Origin: Chryseobacterium sp. 52
Lineage (GTDB): Bacteria > Bacteroidota > Bacteroidia > Flavobacteriales > Weeksellaceae
Length of the DNA stretch: 64,000 bases
NCBI RefSeq assembly: GCF_002754245.1
Contig: NZ_PEEX01000001.1
Span: forward strand, 2,150,001-2,214,000
Direction: 5' to 3'
The notes beneath the pieces were generated by a model, which was given only the letters and a program-made list of their open reading frames with translations, was not told the origin of the DNA and made no database searches. A program made the translations under genes and the position numbers. This document shows positions 1-7,511 of this stretch, piece after piece; the stretch's first letter is position 1; the number at the start of each line of letters is the position of its first letter.

Positions 1-989
1 GTGGAATACTTGTCTGTCATGATGCTTTGGAGAATGTTGTGGATGAGGCTATTCAGAAAAATTGTAATCTGATCGTATGTTTTCATCCTATTATTTTCTC
101 AGGATTAAAATCGCTGACGGGGAAGAATTATGTAGAAAGAGCGGTTTTAAAAGCGCTCGAAAATAAAGTGGCCATTTATGCCATACACACGGCATTTGAT
201 AATGATTTATTTGGAGTCAACTATGGAATATGCAGTCATTTAGGATTAAAAGATCTGAAGATTCTTCAGCCTAAAAAAAATAATTTAAAACAATTGACGG
301 TTTTTGTTCCGAAAGATCATTCTGAGCAGGTGAAAGAAGCTCTTTTCACTGCCGGTGCCGGAAACATAGGGTTTTATGATGAGTGCAGTTTCACGCTCAA
401 TGGGAACGGTACTTTCAGACCCACAGAAGGTTCCAGTCCATTCTCAGGACAGCAGGATATTCGTGAAAACGCGGATGAAGATATGATCTCCGTTATTTTT
501 GAAAGCTATAAACAGGGACGTATCATTTCAGCCATGAAAGAGGCGCATCCCTATGAAGAAGTGGCCCATCAGGTATATCAGCTGGATAATGAAAACCAGC
601 ATTCAGGATTGGGAATGTATGGTGAATTGGAAGAAGAAATGGAGGAACAGGACTTTTTAAGGCTGGTGAAAGAAAAATTTGGCCTTGAAGTCATTAAACA
701 CTCTGATTTTACCCACAAAAAAATCAAAAGAGTAGGAGTCCTTGGAGGATCCGGGGCCAGCGGTATAAAATCTGCTTTATCCCGGAAATGTGATGCTTAC
801 CTCACCGGAGATATCAAATACCATGACTATTTTCTGGCGGAATCTAAAATGTTGATCTGTGACATAGGTCATTATGAATCAGAACAATTTGTTACTCAAC
901 AATTATTTGAAATTTTGTCACAAAAATTTAGTACATTTGCAATTTCAAAATCTATTGAAAAAACAAACCCAGTAAATTATTTCATTTAA
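1..989 (+). CDS. NIF3-like dinuclear metal centre protein (5' partial)
   Basis: This is a long-form NIF3/YqfO-family protein of unknown biochemical role, probably cytoplasmic; family members bind two metal ions. The reading frame is already open from base 3 (the codons read GILVCHDALENVV), so the TTG at 27 is internal and the true start lies before the window. Visible family signatures are the CFHP motif near the N-terminus, an inserted CutA-like segment around AHPYEEVAHQVYQL, and the C-terminal metal-ligand motifs GDIKYHD and DIGHYESE. The next gene begins three bases after the stop, so the two are probably co-transcribed, as I recall is common in Bacteroidota. The family call is firm; the function is not known. 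Confidence 0.9.
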   Translation, partial: GILVCHDALENVVDEAIQKNCNLIVCFHPIIFSGLKSLTGKNYVERAVLKALENKVAIYAIHTAFDNDLFGVNYGICSHLGLKDLKILQPKKNNLKQLTVFVPKDHSEQVKEALFTAGAGNIGFYDECSFTLNGNGTFRPTEGSSPFSGQQDIRENADEDMISVIFESYKQGRIISAMKEAHPYEEVAHQVYQLDNENQHSGLGMYGELEEEMEEQDFLRLVKEKFGLEVIKHSDFTHKKIKRVGVLGGSGASGIKSALSRKCDAYLTGDIKYHDYFLAESKMLICDIGHYESEQFVTQQLFEILSQKFSTFAISKSIEKTNPVNYFI

Positions 990-992
990 GAT

Positions 993-1769
993 ATGGCAAA
1001 AACCAACGATATTTCAGTTGAAGAAAAATTAAGAGCTTTATACGATTTGCAGATCATTGATTCAAGATTGGATGAAATCCGAAATACCAGAGGAGAATTG
1101 CCAATTGAAGTTGAAGATCTTGAAATTGAGATTGAAGGACTTGAGAAAAGATCTGAAAAATTTCACGCAGATATCAAAGATCAGGATGACCAGATCAAAA
1201 CAAAGCATGAAGTGATTAACCATGCAAAGACTTTAATTGAAAAATACAAATCTCAGCAGGATAATGTAAGAAACAATAAAGAGTTTGAAGCATTAGGAAA
1301 AGAAATGGAATTCCAGGATCTGGAAATTCAGCTTGCTGAAAAGAGAATTAAAGAATTCGGAGTTAAAATTGCTCACAAAAATGAAACTGTAAGCGAACTT
1401 AACGGGAAAATCAGTGACTTAAAGAACCATTTAAAATTCAAAAAAGAAGAATTGGATGGCCTTGTTTCTGAAACTCAAAAAGAAGAAGAGTACTTAATCG
1501 AGCAGTCTAAAGAATATGCAGGTAAGATCGACGAAAGATTATTAGCTTCATATAACAGAATCAGAAGAAGCTCTATCAATGGATTGGCTGTTGTAGGATT
1601 AGAAAGAGGTGCACCTAAAGGTTCATTCTTTACCATTCCTCCTCAAAAGCAGATGGAGATCGCTCAGAGAAAGAAAATCATCATCGATGAGCACTCAGGA
1701 AAAATTCTTGTAGATGACGAATTGGTAATGGAAGAAAATGACAGAATGAAATCTGTAATTAAGTTTTAA
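993..1769 (+). CDS. coiled-coil protein of the C4-type zinc ribbon family, ribbon cysteines lost
   Basis: A 258-residue protein with a long charged, predominantly helical region (about residues 10-185) that looks like an antiparallel coiled coil, followed by the conserved C-terminal region of the C4-type zinc ribbon family (relatives include the chlamydial CdsZ). In canonical members this tail carries two cysteine pairs. Here the matching segments read GAPKGSFFTIPP (from residue 206) and DEHSGKILVDD (from residue 232), with no cysteine, so zinc binding is probably lost while the fold is kept. It starts three bases after the NIF3-like gene and ends before a strong terminator, so it is the last gene of that operon. 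Its molecular role is unknown; a nucleic-acid or regulatory function has been suggested for the family. Confidence 0.85.
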   Translation: MAKTNDISVEEKLRALYDLQIIDSRLDEIRNTRGELPIEVEDLEIEIEGLEKRSEKFHADIKDQDDQIKTKHEVINHAKTLIEKYKSQQDNVRNNKEFEALGKEMEFQDLEIQLAEKRIKEFGVKIAHKNETVSELNGKISDLKNHLKFKKEELDGLVSETQKEEEYLIEQSKEYAGKIDERLLASYNRIRRSSINGLAVVGLERGAPKGSFFTIPPQKQMEIAQRKKIIIDEHSGKILVDDELVMEENDRMKSVIKF

Positions 1770-1786
1770 TTACAACTCAAAATAAT

Positions 1787-1819
1787 AAAAAAGTGCTTCA
1801 GAAATGAAGCACTTTTTTT
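1787..1819 (+). terminator. intrinsic terminator after the zinc-ribbon-family gene
   Basis: The inverted repeat AAGTGCTTCA-gaaa-TGAAGCACTT has a perfect stem and runs into a T tract. It ends the NIF3-like operon. Confidence 0.9.
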
Positions 1820-1882
1820 GTGTCTTTAAACAAAGATATGTTTTGGCTAAAATTCATTCCCCGCTTCGCTTATCATTTAAAT

Positions 1883-1912
1883 AAAAAAAGCTGCTTCATC
1901 TCTGAAACAGCT
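1883..1912 (-). terminator. intrinsic terminator of the acyl-CoA synthetase gene
   Basis: Read on the minus strand, AGCTGTTTCA pairs with TGAAGCAGCT (one G-T pair) and is followed by seven T. It lies ten bases beyond the stop of the minus-strand gene at 1923. Confidence 0.85.
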
Positions 1913-1922
1913 CATTGTATTT

Positions 1923-3701
1923 TTATTCGTGATGTTCGTACATTTTGTTGTACAGATCCATGAATTTTTCTTTGATCGCTTTTCTTTTCAGCTTTAAAGT
2001 AGGAGTAAGCAATCCTGTATCGATGGCCCAGACTTCTGGGGTAAGCTCAATTCTTTTGATTCTTTCCCAGTTTCCAAGGTGCTCATTAATCCCTTCCATT
2101 TCCTTTTCAATTCTTTCTTTCAGTTCAGGGCTTTTAGCAATTTCTGCAGGTGAAGAACCAATATTTAAATTGTTTCTCATGGCCCAGTTTTTTGCAAATT
2201 CAAAATCCGGCTGTATCAGTGCACAAGGCATTTTTTCACCGTCACCCACTACCATGATCTGCTCGATGAACTTCGAGGCTTTTGCCAGGTTTTCAATTGT
2301 TTGCGGAGCGATATACTTTCCTCCTGATGTTTTGAACATCTCTTTTTTACGGTCAGTGATCTGCAGGAAACCTTCTCCGTCAATATGCCCGATATCTCCT
2401 GTTTTGAAAAATCCATCTTCAGTAAAAGCTTCCCTGGTCATATCCTCAGCCTTAAAATAGCCTTTGAAAATAGACGGACCTTTTACCGTAATTTCACCAT
2501 CTTCCTGGATCTTTACCTGGAGATTATCCAATGGAACTCCTACCGTTCCGGCTTTCATTTTTTCAAAACTGTTTACAGCAATTACCGGTGACGTTTCTGT
2601 TAATCCATATCCTTCCAAAATAGGAATTCCTGCATTCTGGAACATCATATTCAATCTTGTGGATAGCGCAGCAGAACCGGAAACCAGTGTGATGATTTCA
2701 CCTCCCATACCTTCTCTCCATTTGGAAAAAACCAGCTTGTCAGCAATGATCTCCCGTAATCCGGATGGTTTTGAAATAACCTTCTTTTTGCTGATCAGAT
2801 TTAAAGCCCAGAAGAATATTTTAGATTTCAGACCGCCGGCAGAAGAACCTGTATTGTAGATTTTATCATATACTTTTTCTACCAATCTTGGGACTACAGT
2901 CATATAATGAGGCTTCACTTCTTTGATGTTATCGCCCATTTTATCAATGCTTTCAGCGAAATAGATAGAAAATCCATTGTACTGATACAGATAGAAAAGC
3001 ATTCTTTCAAAAATATGACAGATCGGAAGGAAGCTTAATGCTCTCGAATCCTTATAATCAAGGCTTTTTCTCTTTGGAATTCTAGGAATAGAACCCAGAA
3101 CGTTGGAAACGATATTGTGATGGGTAAGCATTACCCCTTTCGGTCTCCCTGTGGTTCCGGAAGTATAAATAATAGTAGCAAGATCTTCAGAATTAATAGC
3201 ATTAGAAAGATCTTCCACTTCAATTTGAGTAGAATCATCTTCACCAAGATCCATAATTTCTCTCCAGTTAGCTGCTCCGCTTATCGTGTCAAAGGTGAAA
3301 ACTCCCTGTAACGAAGGAATATTATGTTTTACCTTCATTACTTTAGTAAGCAGTTCCTTATCCGATACGAAACAGTACTGAATTTCAGCATTGTTGAAAA
3401 TGAATTCATAATCTTCAGCAGAAATACTCGGGTAAACAGGTACAGAAACAACGCCGATTTGTGATAATCCAAAATCCATGACAGCCCATTCCGTACGGGA
3501 ATTGGTAGTGATCAGAGCAATTTTGTCTCCAGGTTTTATACCCAACTTCAAAAGCCCTCTGGATATTTTATTTCCCTGGTTGATAAACTCTAATGTTGAA
3601 GTTTTTTTCCATTCGCCCTGATATTTGGTTACAAACATATCCGTTTTAGGAAATTTTTCTAAAGCGTAGTGTGGAATATCGAATAATCTTTTGATTGTCA
3701 T
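1923..3701 (-). CDS. long-chain fatty acid--CoA ligase (AMP-forming)
   Basis: A 592-residue ANL-superfamily adenylate-forming enzyme that should convert long-chain fatty acids plus ATP and CoA to acyl-CoA. The AMP-binding P-loop YTSGTTGRPKGVMLTHHN sits at about residues 179-196, the GYGLTETSP motif at about 364-372, and the GDIGHIDGEGFLQITDRKKE hinge region follows. The length and the LACS-type sequence match the long-chain (FadD/ACSL) branch rather than acetyl-CoA synthetase. There is no signal peptide or membrane segment. It is transcribed alone, divergently from the acyl-CoA dehydrogenase at 3956, and the pair fits fatty-acid activation and beta-oxidation. Confidence 0.92.
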   Translation of the reverse strand: MTIKRLFDIPHYALEKFPKTDMFVTKYQGEWKKTSTLEFINQGNKISRGLLKLGIKPGDKIALITTNSRTEWAVMDFGLSQIGVVSVPVYPSISAEDYEFIFNNAEIQYCFVSDKELLTKVMKVKHNIPSLQGVFTFDTISGAANWREIMDLGEDDSTQIEVEDLSNAINSEDLATIIYTSGTTGRPKGVMLTHHNIVSNVLGSIPRIPKRKSLDYKDSRALSFLPICHIFERMLFYLYQYNGFSIYFAESIDKMGDNIKEVKPHYMTVVPRLVEKVYDKIYNTGSSAGGLKSKIFFWALNLISKKKVISKPSGLREIIADKLVFSKWREGMGGEIITLVSGSAALSTRLNMMFQNAGIPILEGYGLTETSPVIAVNSFEKMKAGTVGVPLDNLQVKIQEDGEITVKGPSIFKGYFKAEDMTREAFTEDGFFKTGDIGHIDGEGFLQITDRKKEMFKTSGGKYIAPQTIENLAKASKFIEQIMVVGDGEKMPCALIQPDFEFAKNWAMRNNLNIGSSPAEIAKSPELKERIEKEMEGINEHLGNWERIKRIELTPEVWAIDTGLLTPTLKLKRKAIKEKFMDLYNKMYEHHE

Positions 3702-3955
3702 GATTTTTTAAGCAATTTTTAAAGAATTTTAAATATAAGCATTTTTTTTAATTGAAGTAATCAGAAATTGCTAATTAGAAATTAATTGAATGCCTGCCAT
3801 AATATCCTGACTATTCGGGAATCATTACAGATAAATATGTCCCATTGCTTTTTCTTTACTCAAATCTCGCTTTTTATCCTTATTTTCTAATTTCCAATTC
3901 TATTTTCAGATTTCGTTAAAAAGTGTAAATTTACGGCTATCTAATTATTATTTTT

Positions 3956-5095
3956 ATGGACTTTAATTTATCGGAAGAACAGCTGATGATTCAGCAGGCT
4001 GCAAGAGATTTTGCACAAAATGAACTATTACCTGAAGTTATCGAAAGAGACCGCGAACAGAAGTTTCCCACAGAACAAGTAAAGAAAATGGGTGAAATGG
4101 GTCTTTTAGGAATGATGGTAGACCCTCAATACGGTGGTGCTGGTATGGACAGCGTTTCTTACGTATTGGCAATGGAGGAGATCGCAAAAATAGATGCTTC
4201 TGCAGCTGTTGTAATGTCTGTAAACAACTCATTGGTATGTGCAGGTCTTGAAAAATTTGCTTCCGAAGAGCAGAAAGTAAAATACCTTACTCCTCTTGCC
4301 AGCGGAAAGGTAATTGGTGCTTTTGCATTATCTGAGCCTGAAGCAGGTTCTGATGCTACTTCTCAAAAAACAACGGCAGAAGATAAAGGAGATTACTATC
4401 TTTTAAATGGTATTAAAAACTGGATTACAAACGGAGGAACTGCTTCTTACTATATTGTAATTGCACAGACAGATCCTGAGAAAAAACATAAAGGAATTAA
4501 CGCTTTCATCGTAGAAAGAGGATGGGAAGGTTTTGAAATCGGAGTGAAAGAAGACAAATTGGGAATCAGAGGAAGTGATACACACTCTTTGATTTTTAAT
4601 AATGTAAAAGTACCGAAAGAGAACAGAATCGGAGAAAACGGTTTTGGATTCAATTTTGCAATGGCCGTATTGAACGGAGGAAGAATCGGGATTGCTTCTC
4701 AGGCATTAGGTATCGCTTCAGGAGCTTATGAATTAGCTTTAAAATATGCTAAAACAAGAAAAGCTTTCAAAACAGAAATCATCAACCACCAGGCGATTGC
4801 ATTCAAATTAGCAGATATGGCGACTCAGATCACTGCGGCAAGAATGTTATGCTTCAAGGCTGCTGTTGAGAAAGATGCTGGTAAAGATATCTCTGAGATT
4901 GGTGCAATGGCAAAATTATACGCATCCCAGGTGGCAATGGATACTACTATTGAAGCAGTACAGATCCACGGAGGATACGGATACGTGAAAGAATACCACG
5001 TAGAAAGAATGATGAGAGATGCGAAGATCACGCAGATCTATGAAGGGACTTCTGAAATCCAGAAAATTGTGATCTCCAGAAGCATCGCCAAATAA
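3956..5095 (+). CDS. acyl-CoA dehydrogenase (short/medium-chain type)
   Basis: A 379-residue FAD-dependent acyl-CoA dehydrogenase that carries out the first oxidation step of beta-oxidation. The sequence is co-linear with butyryl-CoA/short-chain enzymes: the signature ALSEPEAGSDA, the FAD-contact segment around residue 155 (KNWITNGG), and the C-terminal QIYEGTSEIQ, in which Glu363 is the expected catalytic base. The C-terminal dimer region IHGGYGYVKEY is intact. The upstream region contains AT-rich DNA and a TAAATTTAC box about 25 bp before the ATG. It is probably co-transcribed with the small membrane protein 22 bp downstream. The chain-length preference cannot be read from sequence alone. 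Confidence 0.93.
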   Translation: MDFNLSEEQLMIQQAARDFAQNELLPEVIERDREQKFPTEQVKKMGEMGLLGMMVDPQYGGAGMDSVSYVLAMEEIAKIDASAAVVMSVNNSLVCAGLEKFASEEQKVKYLTPLASGKVIGAFALSEPEAGSDATSQKTTAEDKGDYYLLNGIKNWITNGGTASYYIVIAQTDPEKKHKGINAFIVERGWEGFEIGVKEDKLGIRGSDTHSLIFNNVKVPKENRIGENGFGFNFAMAVLNGGRIGIASQALGIASGAYELALKYAKTRKAFKTEIINHQAIAFKLADMATQITAARMLCFKAAVEKDAGKDISEIGAMAKLYASQVAMDTTIEAVQIHGGYGYVKEYHVERMMRDAKITQIYEGTSEIQKIVISRSIAK

Positions 5096-5117
5096 ATTAA
5101 TATAAAACACACTGCTT

Positions 5118-5483
5118 ATGAAAAAAACTTTGTGGATCAGTCTGGGAGTAGTCCTTCTTCTGGTAAGCGTATTGGTATGGTATAAATACTTTTTCGTTTT
5201 TGGGGAAGGGGTGAAGTCCGGCTATCTGAACTATGCCATGAAAAAAGGCTATGTTTTCAAAACCTATGAAGGAAAACTAATCCAGGAAGGTTTTGGAAGA
5301 GGAAAGACTGGAACTATTACAAGCTACGAGTTTGAATTTTCTGTAGAAAATCCTGAGATTTTTAAGCAGTTGGAAACCAACAGCGGCAAAACCTTTGATC
5401 TTCATTACAAAGAATACAATGGATCGCTTCCCTGGAGAGGAAACACAAAGTTTATTGTAGACAAAGTAGTCAATATGAAATAG
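5118..5483 (+). CDS. small membrane-anchored protein, function unknown
   Basis: A 121-residue protein with one N-terminal hydrophobic segment (residues 5-27) followed by a soluble domain that is probably periplasmic or extracytoplasmic (FVFGEGVKSGYLNYAMKKGY onward). The segment after the anchor is rich in beta-like residues and ends in FIVDKVVNMK. I recall relatives in flavobacteria with a misleading dehydrogenase name; no dehydrogenase motif is present here. It lies 22 bp behind the acyl-CoA dehydrogenase and before a hairpin terminator, so it is the likely second gene of that transcript. Confidence 0.7.
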   Translation: MKKTLWISLGVVLLLVSVLVWYKYFFVFGEGVKSGYLNYAMKKGYVFKTYEGKLIQEGFGRGKTGTITSYEFEFSVENPEIFKQLETNSGKTFDLHYKEYNGSLPWRGNTKFIVDKVVNMK

Positions 5484-5485
5484 CG

Positions 5486-5510
5486 AAAGGCTCCCGATTG
5501 GGAGCCTTTC
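5486..5510 (+). terminator. intrinsic terminator after the small membrane protein
   Basis: AAAGGCTCCC-gatt-GGGAGCCTTT is a perfect 10-bp stem three bases beyond the stop codon. The T tract is short. Confidence 0.8.
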
Positions 5511-5670
5511 CATTTACAAACCACTTACTTTAATAATATATGAGTGCTTTTTCAAGCGATATTCATTTTTAAGTTCTCGATGTCATCATGAACTGATTAA
5601 TAATACCATCATCAACGTTATCATCCCTGAAATTCAGAAAAATGGTATCCATGAATGATGATATTGGAGT

Positions 5671-5690
5671 CTGATACTGATACTGATACT
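5671..5690. repeat. short CTGATA tandem repeat
   Basis: Three exact CTGATA units plus a partial copy lie in the 260-bp stretch between two convergent genes. It is probably a slippage-prone microsatellite. No coding or regulatory role is evident. Confidence 0.6.
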
Positions 5691-5744
5691 TAAAGATACG
5701 AAGAACCTATTAATTTAGTTTCCGATCTTCATTAAAATAATATT

Positions 5745-5769
5745 AAAAAATCCATCTTTCGATGGATTC
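5745..5769 (-). terminator. intrinsic terminator of the DUF4349 gene
   Basis: On the minus strand ATCCATC-gaaa-GATGGAT is followed by six T, a few bases beyond the stop at 5774. Confidence 0.8.
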
Positions 5770-5773
5770 TGTT

Positions 5774-6724
5774 TTATTGAGGATTATCGTCAGTCGTTTT
5801 CTTATTTTTCCTTTTATAGAAATAATATCCGATCCCGGCAATCAGGAACAAAGGCCACAACGGAAGGATAAATAGAAGGGTAGAAGTGATGACATTCCAT
5901 CCTGAAGAAATCCCGGCCAGTGACTTTTCGCCGAAAGTTTTAGGTTCTTTTTCTTCGTCTGATTGATCAGTAACAGTCACTGTTATGCTGCATATTGTAT
6001 TGTCCGCGTAGTTATTTCCGGAAACCTGGATGTTTTTGGTTTCAATAGTGCCAATACCGCTTAAATCATTCATTAGGCTGTCGAAATTCCGGATTGGAAC
6101 TTTGAGGTCCATATAATATACTTTTTGGTTGGTTTCAGTATAAGAAGACTCTTTTCTGGCAGGCTCTACCGAAATATAGGAAAGTTCTTCGCTTTTTACA
6201 TACCCGTTATTTCTGATGGTTTCTTCTTTTATCATTTCTTTTACCGTTTCTGCATTGTCTGCTTTTACGGATAGAAGACCTGTTTTTACCATTCTGTTTT
6301 TAAGCTCATAGCTATCATTTTTAGGCTTGTCCTTATATATGATCTTGGTTTCTTTGATCACCTTAGGAGCAGGTACATTGACTACTATTTTTTCACTTTT
6401 TTTCTCTGCCGAATCTTTTTTCTCAATCTTTGATTCCAATTTTGTAGAAGCAATTTTATCAGACAGAGAATCTACGATTTTGGATGTATTTTCTATTTTC
6501 TGCCGAATGTCTGATTGGGTATTTTCAAAATCTTTTATCCTGATATTGGCTGAATCCAAAACTTTGTCTGCAGTAGTATTAATAGAATTCACGGTTTCAT
6601 TAATAGTCGTAGCAGCACTGTCTGCAGCATGTAAAGTATCTTCTATCTTAGAGGTTGCTGCTTCCCCTTTTTTACACATAATGAACGTGCTTGATAAAGC
6701 AACCAGTAATACGAACTTTTTCAT
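5774..6724 (-). CDS. DUF4349 domain lipoprotein with coiled coil
   Basis: A 316-residue envelope protein. An N-terminal signal peptide ends in a lipobox-like TFIMC (Cys17), so it is probably lipid-anchored. Residues about 30-105 are a low-complexity helical region rich in Asp, Ser and Thr with coiled-coil character. The DUF4349 core follows (RMVKTGLLSVKADNAETV to about residue 245), then one C-terminal membrane helix (LLFILPLWPLFLIAGIGYYF) and a basic tail. Having both a lipobox and a C-terminal membrane helix suggests that the protein either sits in the inner membrane or is anchored at both ends. Function is unknown. It is transcribed alone. Confidence 0.85.
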   Translation of the reverse strand: MKKFVLLVALSSTFIMCKKGEAATSKIEDTLHAADSAATTINETVNSINTTADKVLDSANIRIKDFENTQSDIRQKIENTSKIVDSLSDKIASTKLESKIEKKDSAEKKSEKIVVNVPAPKVIKETKIIYKDKPKNDSYELKNRMVKTGLLSVKADNAETVKEMIKEETIRNNGYVKSEELSYISVEPARKESSYTETNQKVYYMDLKVPIRNFDSLMNDLSGIGTIETKNIQVSGNNYADNTICSITVTVTDQSDEEKEPKTFGEKSLAGISSGWNVITSTLLFILPLWPLFLIAGIGYYFYKRKNKKTTDDNPQ

Positions 6725-7026
6725 AACATTAATTTTTTTGATGAAGTAAAATTAGCGGTGAAAGGACGCAGACTTTTGTAAATGGAAAGTATTATTCTGG
6801 TAAAAATTTAAAAAATTGAATATCAGTGTTTTGTAATTGTTTTACAAGTGTTTTACAAATTACATTTTTAGTTTTTAAAATATTTTTACATTCTTATGTA
6901 TTGGTTTTTATCGTTTGAAAAAAAATAAAAAAATGGATGTTTATTGTCTCATTTTAAGAGCTTTAATATTGAAAATGATAACATAAATAACTCATTTGTG
7001 TTTAAATAATTTTTATATTTGTTATT
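6725..7026. other. divergent intergenic region with 11-bp-periodic direct repeats
   Basis: About 300 bp of very AT-rich DNA between the divergent DUF4349 and lipoprotein genes. It holds three copies of TGTTTT(A/G)(C/T)AA at 6827, 6838 and 6849, exactly 11 bp apart, which is close to one turn of DNA. A Bacteroidota -7 box lies at 7014. No ORF of note was seen. Confidence 0.6.
7014..7021 (+). promoter_or_regulatory. -7 box TATATTTG, start only 6 nt downstream
   Basis: Exact TAnnTTTG consensus. A TTG lies at 6996-6998 with a shorter than usual 15-bp spacer. The ATG of the next gene begins at 7027, so transcripts from this box would be nearly leaderless. Confidence 0.5.
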
Positions 7027-7503
7027 ATGGGTTTATTTATTAAAGTTTTTCTTTTTTTGAGTTTTTTTAGCTTTTTAGTATTTAATTGTACTGATTATAA
7101 AAATATTTCCCAGATGAAGCACGAAGATAGCACTCAGAAAAAAGTGGAATATGTTGAAATTAGAAGGCTTAATTTTAATAATGACCTGAAAGAATATACA
7201 GTTATTACGACTACAAAAGGTATTAAAGACCTGTATATGAAACTGAGTGATTCAAAATATTCCAGATCAGCACCGATCCCTGTTTTAGAAGAAGGTGAAT
7301 ATTTTTTGGTTTTAAAACCGAAGCTAAAAAAAATAAAAAACGGCGATATAGAAATTGAAAAACTGGAAACGAGCCGTTCAACCCTGAATATTTTTTATCA
7401 AGAAATTGAAAATCAGGAATACGCAGACAAAAATCAGTCTGATCCTATATTGATATTGAAAATTATTGATCACCCTAAAAAAATTAAACTAACCATAATC
7501 TAA
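7027..7503 (+). CDS. hypothetical lipoprotein
   Basis: A 158-residue protein with a short, very Phe-rich signal peptide and a lipobox-like LVFNC, with Cys21 as the probable lipidation site. The mature part is small, charged and probably beta-rich; I recognise no family. The start is fixed by the signal peptide, because there is no other Met before Cys21. It sits 8 bp upstream of the T9SS metalloprotease at 7512, so the two are probably co-transcribed; a role as accessory or protective partner of the protease is only a guess. Base composition is more AT-rich than its neighbours. Confidence 0.7.
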   Translation: MGLFIKVFLFLSFFSFLVFNCTDYKNISQMKHEDSTQKKVEYVEIRRLNFNNDLKEYTVITTTKGIKDLYMKLSDSKYSRSAPIPVLEEGEYFLVLKPKLKKIKNGDIEIEKLETSRSTLNIFYQEIENQEYADKNQSDPILILKIIDHPKKIKLTII

Positions 7504-7511
7504 TATATATA

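Noticed and set aside
1945..2859. Plus-strand frames inside the acyl-CoA synthetase gene
   Set aside because: They lie opposite a well-supported gene and show no domain.
3740..3920. Possible dispersed element between the acyl-CoA synthetase and the acyl-CoA dehydrogenase genes
   Set aside because: GAAATT-rich and AATTTC-rich stretches look partly inverted, but the match is poor and explained by AT-rich composition.
5671..5690. CTGATA repeat as a CRISPR or regulatory array
   Set aside because: Only three units without spacers; too short and without a nearby cas gene.
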